From Prevotellaceae bacterium (GTDB lineage: Bacteria > Bacteroidota > Bacteroidia > Bacteroidales > UBA932), in contig JAIRZR010000477.1 in the NCBI GenBank assembly GCA_031267155.1, positions 1-8,191 on the forward strand: a DNA stretch of 8,191 nt, given 5' to 3'. Position 1 is the first letter of the stretch. Each line of letters begins with the position of its first letter. Below the pieces are notes generated by a model. That model was not told where the DNA came from, ran no database searches, and saw only the letters and a program-made list of their open reading frames with translations. The position numbers and the translations under genes were made by a program. Of this stretch, positions 1-4,764 are shown piece by piece.

Positions 1-211
1 TATCCTCTTGCTGGGAATAGCCGGATATTCAGCCGGCGTATTTCATTCGGCAGGATGTATAGTCACCTTGCTAATCAATCTTGTGGGTATATATATCAGT
101 TATTTACTTATCCTAAAACTATGCCTGACATGTAAAAGTCCGGGAAACGAAGTAAAAATGCTTTGTCTGTTTGTATTCATACAAAAAACTGGCGTTGTTA
201 AATTCATATAG
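1..211 (+). CDS. C-terminal end of a putative integral membrane protein (5' end outside the window)
   Basis: The frame is already open at base 2 (ATC CTC TTG) and runs to a TAG at 209-211, about 69 codons, so this is probably the tail of a longer gene starting before the window. The first 40 or so residues are strongly hydrophobic and contain one or two likely transmembrane helices (around LLLGIAGYSAGVF and TLLINLVGIYISYLLILKL), followed by a short tail with two cysteines (CLTC). I recognise no family motif. The TTG at 8 could be read as a start, but nothing before it supports initiation. A chance reading frame in AT-rich DNA is possible but less likely given the continuous hydrophobic stretch. 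Confidence 0.4.
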   Translation, partial: ILLLGIAGYSAGVFHSAGCIVTLLINLVGIYISYLLILKLCLTCKSPGNEVKMLCLFVFIQKTGVVKFI

Positions 212-585
212 TTTCTAATTGGAAATGAGATCGTAAAGTATTGATATTTAAGAATTATTTTCTATAAAATCTATAGCAATTTAACAATGCCAAAAAACTA
301 AATAAAACTTTGGGACAAAAATAAAAAATCTTTTTTATATAAACAATGCTTTGACAAAAAAATATCAATTCTGCGAAAAAAAATTATCTGTCACTATACA
401 TACGTTCTTCCCCAAAGACATAACAATTATTTGGACATATCTAAAAACATGCCAAAAGAATATAAATTGGTTATATAGTGTCTGTCCAAAAAGCAATAAA
501 TACAAAAGTAATAGTTATACAAAAAGTATACAATCCCTACAACACCCCTGTAAATTTTAAAACACACACTTTTCCATTATATTTT
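212..585. other. AT-rich gene-free stretch
   Basis: This stretch is very AT-rich and full of stop codons in all frames. The one open frame (from 351) is lysine/asparagine-rich low-complexity and does not look like a protein. I see an 8-bp inverted repeat TTTGGACA (430-437) / TGTCCAAA (483-490) and a small hairpin TATAC-aaaaa-GTATA near 518-532. Neither is strong enough to call an insertion-sequence end. Confidence 0.5.
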
Positions 586-616
586 ATTGTTATATCAAAT
601 ATTCCCCATATCTTTG
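586..616 (+). promoter_or_regulatory. Bacteroidales-type promoter for the RhuM/recombinase cassette
   Basis: TATCTTTG at 609-616 matches the Bacteroides -7 element TAnnTTTG exactly. ATTG at 586-589 lies 19 bp upstream, in the place of the -33 TTTG. Transcription would start near 622, giving a leader of about 175 nt before the RhuM start at 798. The leader contains a perfect hairpin and a recombinase relic. Confidence 0.55.
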
Positions 617-675
617 CATAAAGTAAAACGATTACAAATAAAATATCTTTCACGAAGGAGAGCTTAACGAAAAAA

Positions 676-700
676 GCAATATGCAAAAAATGCATATTGC
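676..700. promoter_or_regulatory. Perfect 10-bp inverted repeat in the cassette leader (hairpin or operator)
   Basis: GCAATATGCA (676-685) and TGCATATTGC (691-700) are perfect inverted copies around a five-A loop. The element lies about 60 bp after the promoter -7 element and about 100 bp before the RhuM start, inside the leader RNA. It could fold as an RNA hairpin that tempers translation, or bind a dimeric protein, possibly RhuM or the recombinase. It lacks a following T-run, so it is not an ordinary intrinsic terminator. The ATG at 681 lies in its stem, which argues against that start codon. Confidence 0.6.
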
Positions 701-732
701 TAATTCGGACAAACCGGTCAAAATATACAACA

Positions 733-771
733 ATGAAAACAGCGTACGCACGTGTAAGCACAGAACAATAG
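733..771 (+). pseudogene. Relic of a serine recombinase N-terminus (12 codons, then TAG)
   Basis: The 13-codon frame reads MKTAYARVSTEQ and stops at TAG (769-771). This is the characteristic start of resolvase/invertase-type serine recombinases: the Y-A-R-V-S-T block carries the catalytic Arg and nucleophilic Ser. The intact recombinase at 1641 begins MRIGYARVSTRQ. The two agree at protein level, but their codons differ (for example GTA AGC ACA against GTA TCT ACG), so this is not a recent copy of the downstream gene. Nothing resembling the rest of a recombinase follows in this frame. It is most simply a recombinase gene cut off when the RhuM gene arrived or the region was deleted. A translated leader peptide is an alternative. 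Confidence 0.55.
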
Positions 772-797
772 TAAAAGAATATTCAAATAAGAAAAAA

Positions 798-1637
798 ATG
801 AACGAAAAAGATAATTCAATAACCGGCGAAATTATCCTGTATCAGCCGGACAACTCCATTCAATTGGAAGTCAGGCTGAAAAATGAAACGGTTTGGCTGA
901 ACCGTCAGCAGATAGCCTTGCTGTTCGGCAGAGACGTGAAAACCATTGGGAAGCATATTAATAATGCTCTAAAAGAAGAATTACAGGCATTTTCAGTTGT
1001 CGCAAAATTTGCGACAACTGCCGCAGATGGAAAAACTTACCGGGTAGAATATTATAGCCTGGACATGATTCTATCGGTGGGTTACAGGGTAAAATCACAA
1101 CAGGGCATTCATTTCAGAATTTGGAGTAATCAGATACTGAAAGAGTACACCCTTAAAGGCTACGCTATCAATCAGCGTTTTGAACGCCTGGAATACCGAA
1201 TGACCGAAACCGAAAGAAAAATAGACTTTTTCGTAAAAACCTCTCTCCCTCCGGTGGAAGGCATCTTTTACGACGGACAGATATTCGATGCTTATGCGTT
1301 TGTGTCCGGACTGGTTGTTTCAGCGAAAGAAACTGTCGTATTGATTGATAATTATATAGATGCGTCTGTACTTTTGCTGTTGTCGAAACGTGCGCAAGGT
1401 GTGGATGCAGTCATTTATACGGCACAAGTATCTGCACAGTTACAACAGGACTTGCAACGACACAACGCCCAGTACCCGCCGATAACCGTTAATACCTTTA
1501 CCCGTTCGCACGATCGCTTCCTGCTTATCGACGGCGACATATACCATATCGGCGCCTCTTTAAAAGACTTGGGCAAAAAGTGGTTTGCTTTCACAAAAAT
1601 GAATCTTCCCGCAAATGTATTACTACAAAATATATAA
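798..1637 (+). CDS. RhuM family protein with a degenerate phospholipase-D-like C-terminus
   Basis: The 279-residue product has the RhuM signature in its first half: ETVWLNRQQIALLFGRDVKTIGKH (about 30-53), a wHTH-like region, then VEYYSLDMILSVGYRVKS (83-100) and GIHFRIWSNQILKEY (103-117). RhuM proteins are widespread in genomic islands and are thought to bind DNA; the family's function is not settled. The second half (about 145-279) resembles a single PLD-type half domain, with SHDRFLLIDG (237-246) standing for the HxKx4D motif (His238, Arg in place of Lys at 240, Asp245), followed by YHIGASLKDLGKKWFAF. Arg for Lys makes catalysis doubtful, so this part may only bind nucleic acid. I chose ATG 798 over 681 because the longer version begins inside a hairpin and runs out of frame through a recombinase relic. 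The recombinase starts 3 bp after the stop, so the two are probably one operon. Confidence 0.85.
   Translation: MNEKDNSITGEIILYQPDNSIQLEVRLKNETVWLNRQQIALLFGRDVKTIGKHINNALKEELQAFSVVAKFATTAADGKTYRVEYYSLDMILSVGYRVKSQQGIHFRIWSNQILKEYTLKGYAINQRFERLEYRMTETERKIDFFVKTSLPPVEGIFYDGQIFDAYAFVSGLVVSAKETVVLIDNYIDASVLLLLSKRAQGVDAVIYTAQVSAQLQQDLQRHNAQYPPITVNTFTRSHDRFLLIDGDIYHIGASLKDLGKKWFAFTKMNLPANVLLQNI
994..1020. repeat. Perfect 13-bp palindrome inside the RhuM coding sequence
   Basis: CAGTTGTCGCAAA (994-1006), one central A, and TTTGCGACAACTG (1008-1020) form a 27-bp perfect inverted repeat. It encodes residues 67-74 (VVAKFATT) of RhuM plus flanking bases. Such a long exact palindrome in coding DNA is unusual. 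It could be a binding site for the product, a recombination site or an RNA hairpin. Confidence 0.85.
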
Positions 1638-1640
1638 ATC

Positions 1641-2255
1641 ATGAGAATAGGATATGCTCGTGTATCTACGAGACAGCAGAATTTAGATATGCAGTTAGAA
1701 GCCTTCCGAAAAGAAGGGTGTGAAAAGATATACCAGGAAAAGAAATCCGCCTTTGCAGACCGTCCGGAACTGCTCCGGGCGTTGGACGATCTCCGGACGG
1801 GAGATACACTGTATGTCTGGGCGCTTGACCGCCTGGGACGCACACTGTTTGAAGTAATTGAAAACGTAAAAAAAATCCATGACAGAGGCGCCAACCTGTA
1901 TTCGATAGTACAAAAAATAGATACGGGCACAGCAATGGGGAAAATGGTACTGCCGTTGTTTTCCATGCTCGCAGAACTGGAAATTGATTTAAAGCGCGAA
2001 CGCGCTGCCGCCGGCATCCGGATCGCGCGGGAACAGGGCCGACGCCTGGGACGCAAACCCGGCCTGTCTCCGGAAGCGCAAGAGACGGCAAAAAGAGCAC
2101 AAAAACTGTACCTCTCAAAAGACCCGGAATATTCCGTTCGAGAGTTATGCCGCATGTTGAATATTACCCCCAAAACAATGTACAAATACCTTGATTTTAT
2201 GAAAACAGAGTTAAAAGGCGGAGCGATACAAAACAACAAAATAAACGCCACATGA
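1641..2255 (+). CDS. Serine recombinase (resolvase/invertase family)
   Basis: This 204-residue protein is of normal length for a small serine recombinase. The catalytic domain runs over roughly 1-120: YARVST at 5-10 holds Arg7 and the nucleophile Ser9, LDRLGR at 62-67 holds the paired active-site arginines (64, 67), and ERA near 120-122 starts the long E helix. A hinge GRRLGRKPGLS (133-143) leads to a C-terminal helix-turn-helix (about 150-187, ending VRELCRMLNITPKTMYKYL). The family cuts and exchanges DNA at short res or inversion sites through a phosphoserine link. All key residues are present, so it should be active. It begins 3 bp after the RhuM stop, implying coupled expression. Candidate sites nearby are the palindromes at 676-700 and 994-1020, which is inference only. 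The cognate target cannot be read from this window. Confidence 0.93.
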   Translation: MRIGYARVSTRQQNLDMQLEAFRKEGCEKIYQEKKSAFADRPELLRALDDLRTGDTLYVWALDRLGRTLFEVIENVKKIHDRGANLYSIVQKIDTGTAMGKMVLPLFSMLAELEIDLKRERAAAGIRIAREQGRRLGRKPGLSPEAQETAKRAQKLYLSKDPEYSVRELCRMLNITPKTMYKYLDFMKTELKGGAIQNNKINAT

Positions 2256-2295
2256 AAATACCCCATAAATTTTGAAAGAAATTTTTATCCACCTG

Positions 2296-2327
2296 TGTGT
2301 GTAATTGAATTATTTCATGTATATTTG
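2296..2327 (+). promoter_or_regulatory. Putative promoter of the VapD toxin-antitoxin pair
   Basis: TATATTTG at 2320-2327 fits the -7 consensus TAnnTTTG exactly. The upstream element is weak: TGTG at 2296-2299, 20 bp away, is the nearest approximation of TTTG. The start codon of the first gene is 24 bp further on, so the leader would be short. Confidence 0.45.
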
Positions 2328-2351
2328 CCTTTGAAATAAATATTTATCGAC

Positions 2352-2567
2352 ATGAAAAAAGGTGATAAAGCAACCGTATCTCCGAGGCTTACAGGAGAAA
2401 GTGAATGGATAGAAGGCGAAGTCATCGACGTTGAAAAAAATCCATTCAGGGGTATCATTATTTCTATAAAGGACAAGTCCGGACGAATTTTTTTCGGAGA
2501 GGAAAAGTATTTTTGCCACGATGATGATACTTATAATAAAAAAATCGAATCATCATGTATGCAATAA
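2352..2567 (+). CDS. Putative antitoxin partner of VapD (71-residue protein)
   Basis: The short product begins MKKGDKATVSPRLTGESEWIEGEVIDVEKN and continues with alternating polar and hydrophobic residues (GIIISIKDKSGRIFFGEEKYF). This pattern suggests a compact, all-beta, SH3- or KOW-like barrel. No helix-turn-helix, RHH or AbrB-type DNA-binding motif is evident. The last 13 bases overlap the start of vapD, the tight coupling expected of a toxin-antitoxin operon in which the antitoxin is translated first. The final residues (KKIESSCMQ) look unstructured. The antitoxin role comes from position alone. It does not look like the VapX described beside VapD in Haemophilus, as far as I can judge without a comparison. 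There is no clear Shine-Dalgarno; the start follows an AT-rich leader. Confidence 0.7.
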   Translation: MKKGDKATVSPRLTGESEWIEGEVIDVEKNPFRGIIISIKDKSGRIFFGEEKYFCHDDDTYNKKIESSCMQ

Positions 2568-2842
2568 CTTTTGATATGGTAGTGGCGGATCTTAAAGAGC
2601 ACTATGGAGAGCCGTATAATAACGCTTATTATGAAATAAAAACGATACTCCGTAACTATGAATTCTATAATACGCAGGGCAGTGTCTATCTGACTGAAAA
2701 AACCGATATGGCTAATTTGTATCGGGCCATTGGAGCATTGAAAAAAATCGAATGGTTCAGAAAGTCGGTTCGTGATATCCGAGTTTTCCGTGTAGAAGAC
2801 TGGAGTAACTTTACAGATATTGTAAAAGAGGAATCTTTATAA
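2555..2842 (+). CDS. vapD: VapD family endoribonuclease toxin
   Basis: The 95-residue protein matches the VapD family in length and layout. It opens with MYAITFDMVV, whose Asp7 aligns with the catalytic aspartate on the first beta strand of the Cas2-like ferredoxin fold. It continues with QGSVYLTE (41-48), DMANLYRAIGALKKIEWF (51-68) and the signature SVRDIRVFRVEDWS (71-84). VapD proteins act as dimeric RNases that resemble Cas2, and in Haemophilus and Helicobacter they are linked to persistence inside host cells. The start codon lies within the last five codons of the upstream gene, which supports a two-gene toxin-antitoxin operon. No residue that I know to be essential is missing, so an active toxin is likely. 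Confidence 0.9.
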   Translation: MYAITFDMVVADLKEHYGEPYNNAYYEIKTILRNYEFYNTQGSVYLTEKTDMANLYRAIGALKKIEWFRKSVRDIRVFRVEDWSNFTDIVKEESL

Positions 2843-2948
2843 AATCCGTATTTTCTTTAATCAGGGTGGCAATAAAATTCTGTTATATTGTGCACGGGAT
2901 GGTTCTGTGCATGGAGATTATACAAATTATGAAATTTTAAAGTCTTAA
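2826..2948 (+). pseudogene. Possible relic of a small gene downstream of vapD
   Basis: A frame different from vapD is open from just after a TAA (2823-2825) to a TAA at 2946-2948, but it has no ATG. It reads, among others, YKIRIFFNQGGNKILLYC followed by ARDGSVHGDYTNYEILKS. The beta-strand-like IRIFF...NKILLYC pattern recalls the C-terminal half of RelE/HigB-type toxins, but this is only a visual impression. It may be the tail of a decayed toxin gene or a chance frame. The strand is inferred from the reading frame alone. Confidence 0.2.
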
Positions 2949-3150
2949 GGCCTTACGGAAACCCCGGCAATAATACATTCACACCTTAAATCGAACAAAA
3001 ACCGCATTTATTTAACTTTTAAGCCGCGTTCCCCAATCCAACAACAAATATATCCGTCACCTCAAAAAAACGCCTTAAACAGCCCCTATACAATTTTACA
3101 ATTCCGTCCCTAATGTCCCATCTGTCCCTCCCGTCCCTACGCATCAGTTA
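2949..3150. other. Gene-free spacer before the partition module
   Basis: No gene is visible. The stretch is AT-rich at first and then pyrimidine-rich, ending with a 34-bp GTCCC repeat (3104-3137) just before the parA operator array. Confidence 0.5.
3104..3137. repeat. 34-bp GTCCC repeat, copy 1
   Basis: The unit has the form CCGTCCCT-nn-TGTCCCATCTGTCCCT-nn-CGTCCC. The copy at 4577-4610 is the same length and orientation and differs only at the four n positions. The two copies bracket the parA/RHH module, with starts 1473 bp apart. The sequence consists of four spaced GTCCC words and has no coding potential. Confidence 0.75.
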
Positions 3151-3195
3151 AATATTTCAATATTATAATATGGAAATATTTTGATATTACAATAT
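3151..3195 (+). promoter_or_regulatory. Upstream 8-bp repeat array (6 boxes of RATAT), putative operator/centromere
   Basis: ATAT begins at 3152, 3160, 3168, 3176, 3184 and 3192, six times at an exact 8-bp step, each preceded by a purine (A, A, A, A, G, A). The three bases between boxes vary. The last two boxes fall between the -33 and -7 elements of the parA promoter, so a protein filling the array would block transcription. The 8-bp period suits RHH repressors, which bind tandem boxes side by side (MetJ on 8-bp met boxes, omega on 7-bp heptads). The small RHH protein encoded downstream is the natural ligand. Confidence 0.85.
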
Positions 3196-3209
3196 TGTTT
3201 GTAAATTTG
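3180..3209 (+). promoter_or_regulatory. parA promoter embedded in the repeat array
   Basis: TTTG at 3180-3183 and TAAATTTG at 3202-3209 match the Bacteroides -33 and -7 elements with an 18-bp spacer. Boxes 5 and 6 of the array occupy the spacer. The predicted transcription start is near 3215, about 30 bp before the parA ATG. Confidence 0.65.
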
Positions 3210-3246
3210 CAAGAAAAACAGATCATTACTTTACAGATAAAACAGC

Positions 3247-3999
3247 ATGGGAAAGATTATTTCGTTTGTGAATCATAAGGGCGGAGTTGGAAAAACGACT
3301 TCGGCAGTCAATATCGGAGCCGGATTAAGTCGGTTGGGTAAAAAAATATTACTTGTTGATTTGGATCCGCAGGCGAATATGACTGACCATCTGAGTCTGT
3401 CGCCAGAAGAAGAAAAAAATATCTACGGAGCGATGAAAGGACAGTATCCGTTGCCTGTTCTGCAGGTTAGAGACGGATTGTATGTGACGCCGTCGACCCT
3501 GGATTTGGCCGGCGCGGAAATCGAACTGTCGTCTAAAATCGGGAGAGAGATTATTTTACGAAAGTTACTTGCTTCGGTGACGGCAGAATATGATTATATT
3601 TTGATCGATTGCCCGCCGTCGCTGGGATTATTGACGGTAAACGGGCTAACGGCTTCGGAACTGGCTGTTATTACTGCGGAGCCGGGGAAATTTTCAATTC
3701 TAGGAATGAAACGATTAATAGAAGTGTTCGGGACTGTACAGGAACTGCTAAACAAAAGCCTGAAAGATTATCGGATTCTGATAACAAAATACGATACCCG
3801 GCAATCCCTGCCGAAACAGTTTAGCGAGTTCATAAATGAAACGTATAAAGACAAAGTATACCAAACCGTCATCCGTATGAACGTTGCGCTTAGCGATGCG
3901 CAAATGCAGGGAAAAAGCGTGTTTGAAACAGACGCAAAAAGCCGTGGAGCAGAAGATTATTTATCTGTCTGTAAAGAAATTTTGAATGACTGTTTTTAA
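3247..3999 (+). CDS. parA: ParA family partition ATPase
   Basis: The 250-residue product is a typical short ParA/Soj-type MinD-superfamily ATPase without an N-terminal DNA-binding extension. The deviant Walker A motif KGGVGKTT is at 11-18 (signature Lys11, phosphate-binding Lys16). Walker A' LLVDLDPQAN is at 35-44, and Walker B YILIDCPPS at 117-125 with Asp121. ParA binds non-specific DNA as an ATP dimer; a centromere-bound partner stimulates hydrolysis and so distributes plasmids or elements to daughter cells. The missing N-terminal HTH means that operator binding must be supplied by a partner, consistent with the RHH protein encoded after it. The stop codon touches the first box of the downstream array. 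The start has no strong Shine-Dalgarno, as is usual in this group. It resembles a plasmid or island partition gene more than the chromosomal Soj with a ParB neighbour, since no parB is present. Confidence 0.95.
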   Translation: MGKIISFVNHKGGVGKTTSAVNIGAGLSRLGKKILLVDLDPQANMTDHLSLSPEEEKNIYGAMKGQYPLPVLQVRDGLYVTPSTLDLAGAEIELSSKIGREIILRKLLASVTAEYDYILIDCPPSLGLLTVNGLTASELAVITAEPGKFSILGMKRLIEVFGTVQELLNKSLKDYRILITKYDTRQSLPKQFSEFINETYKDKVYQTVIRMNVALSDAQMQGKSVFETDAKSRGAEDYLSVCKEILNDCF

Positions 4000-4074
4000 T
4001 ATTACAATATAAAAATATAGCAATATAACGATATTAAAATATAATGATATTACGATATAATGATATTACAATAT
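3998..4074 (+). promoter_or_regulatory. Downstream 8-bp repeat array (10 boxes of RATAT), putative centromere/operator
   Basis: ATAT begins at 3999, 4007, 4015, 4023, 4031, 4039, 4047, 4055, 4063 and 4071, ten boxes at a strict 8-bp period without a slip, each preceded by a purine. The array fills the gap between the parA stop and the start of the RHH gene: box 1 shares the last A of the TAA, and box 10 overlaps the ATG at 4073. The three linker bases differ from box to box (tac, aaa, agc, aac, taa, aat, tac, aat, tac), so the regularity is not a simple microsatellite. I infer a parS-like site for the RHH protein. A second role in silencing translation or readthrough of its own gene is possible. 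Confidence 0.88.
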
Positions 4075-4279
4075 GGCAAAGAAAGACTATAAAACAGGAA
4101 TGGCAGGGTTATTAACTTCCACAACTGCGAAGACAGAAATATCAGAGACTTCAGAAATAGAAGGGTTATATGTTTCCATACCGTGCTCATTAAAGAGACG
4201 GATGGATATGTATTGCGCGGAACACAAAATAAAGAAACATATATTTGTTACGGAGGCGATCCAAAAAATGCTTGATTAG
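4073..4279 (+). CDS. Small ribbon-helix-helix protein, putative centromere-binding partner of ParA
   Basis: The 68-residue product has a flexible basic N-terminus (MAKKDYKTGMAGLLTSTTAK) followed by a predicted RHH fold. The strand EGLYVSIP (29-36) should lie in the DNA major groove. Helix 1 SLKRRMDMYCAEHK (38-51) and helix 2 HIFVTEAIQKML (56-67) follow. RHH dimers such as ParG, omega and MetJ bind tandem short boxes, and in type Ib partition systems they replace ParB. Their unstructured N-terminus commonly contacts ParA and stimulates its ATPase, which fits the tail here. Gene order (parA, array, RHH gene) and size match such systems. The start codon sits inside the last box of the array. A second Met (residue 10) could start a shorter form, but would lose the tail. 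The partition role is inferred; a plain CopG-type repressor is the alternative. Confidence 0.8.
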   Translation: MAKKDYKTGMAGLLTSTTAKTEISETSEIEGLYVSIPCSLKRRMDMYCAEHKIKKHIFVTEAIQKMLD

Positions 4280-4291
4280 AAAATCACACAT

Positions 4292-4356
4292 AGCGGTAGT
4301 CTCAAAAAAAAACAGCGGGAAAGCCCTTCGGTCTTTTTCCCGGTTTTTTTGAGCGA
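4292..4356 (+). terminator. Bidirectional terminator of the partition operon; copy 1 of a 65-bp repeat
   Basis: An A9 run, a GC-rich inner stem (GCGGGAAAG pairing with CTTTTTCCCG around a CCCTTCGG tip) and a T7 run lie 12 bp after the RHH gene stop. The outer A and T tracts pair too, together with CTC/GAG, so the hairpin can end transcription from both sides. The whole 65 bp, including AGCGGTAGTCTC outside the stem, recurs at 7763-7827 with very few changes, so this is also a dispersed repeat. Confidence 0.8.
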
Positions 4357-4576
4357 TAATTTAACGCTTCGCGAGTGCCAGGCGGAAAGCAACTGTTACA
4401 ATCAAGTCCGGAAAATACACATAAAGGTATCAAACATATTCCCTGCAGACGGCAACTGCCTATAGTTTTGACATCAAAAAAGAAATCCTGGCACTTAATC
4501 CGGAGGGAGGTTTGACATCATTTACAGTCAACGCCTGCGCGCACTTGCTTCGCTCCGTTGCACCGGAATTATGCTC

Positions 4577-4610
4577 CCGTCCCTTGTGTCCCATCTGTCC
4601 CTTTCGTCCC
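4577..4610. repeat. 34-bp GTCCC repeat, copy 2
   Basis: Same 34-bp pattern and orientation as 3104-3137, with four differences (the two dinucleotides between GTCCC words). This copy lies downstream of the partition operon terminator. Confidence 0.75.
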
Positions 4611-4737
4611 CATATTCGGATATGATACCAAAAAAAACGATTGTAACCGGCTCATCCGGATGGAATCCATTAAAGTAGGGTCATTTTCATCTTCCGGATG
4701 AAGCGGTGGTTTATCTCCGTTCCACTTCGACTAACCA

Positions 4738-4764
4738 TTTTTTTTCGACTGGCGTCAAAAAAAA
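4738..4764. terminator. Hairpin with T8 and A8-9 tracts, possible terminator
   Basis: A T8 tract (4738-4745), GAC (4747-4749), a TGGC loop, GTC (4754-4756) and an A9 tract (4757-4765) can pair almost completely. The T tract precedes the stem on the + strand and follows it on the - strand, so it would act best on transcription from the right. The GC stem is only 3 bp, so the call is weak. Confidence 0.3.

Noticed and set aside
430..490. Insertion-sequence ends (TTTGGACA/TGTCCAAA)
   Set aside because: Only 8 bp of inverted repeat, no transposase and no target duplication.
351..560. 69-codon + frame in AT-rich DNA
   Set aside because: Lys/Asn/Ser-rich low-complexity translation, no conserved pattern and no start signal.
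681..797. Extended N-terminus of RhuM from ATG 681
   Set aside because: It begins inside a perfect hairpin, is low-complexity, and overlaps a recombinase relic in another frame. The family-like sequence starts after ATG 798.
1666..2118. Second reverse-strand frame within the recombinase
   Set aside because: Shadow frame of a gene with all catalytic motifs intact.
1415..2266. Long reverse-strand frame opposite the RhuM end and the recombinase
   Set aside because: It is the mirror of two well-supported genes, rich in Ser/Arg/Phe and without family motifs.
3151..4074. CRISPR array
   Set aside because: The repeat unit is only 8 bp with 3-bp linkers and there are no cas genes. It fits operator boxes, not CRISPR.
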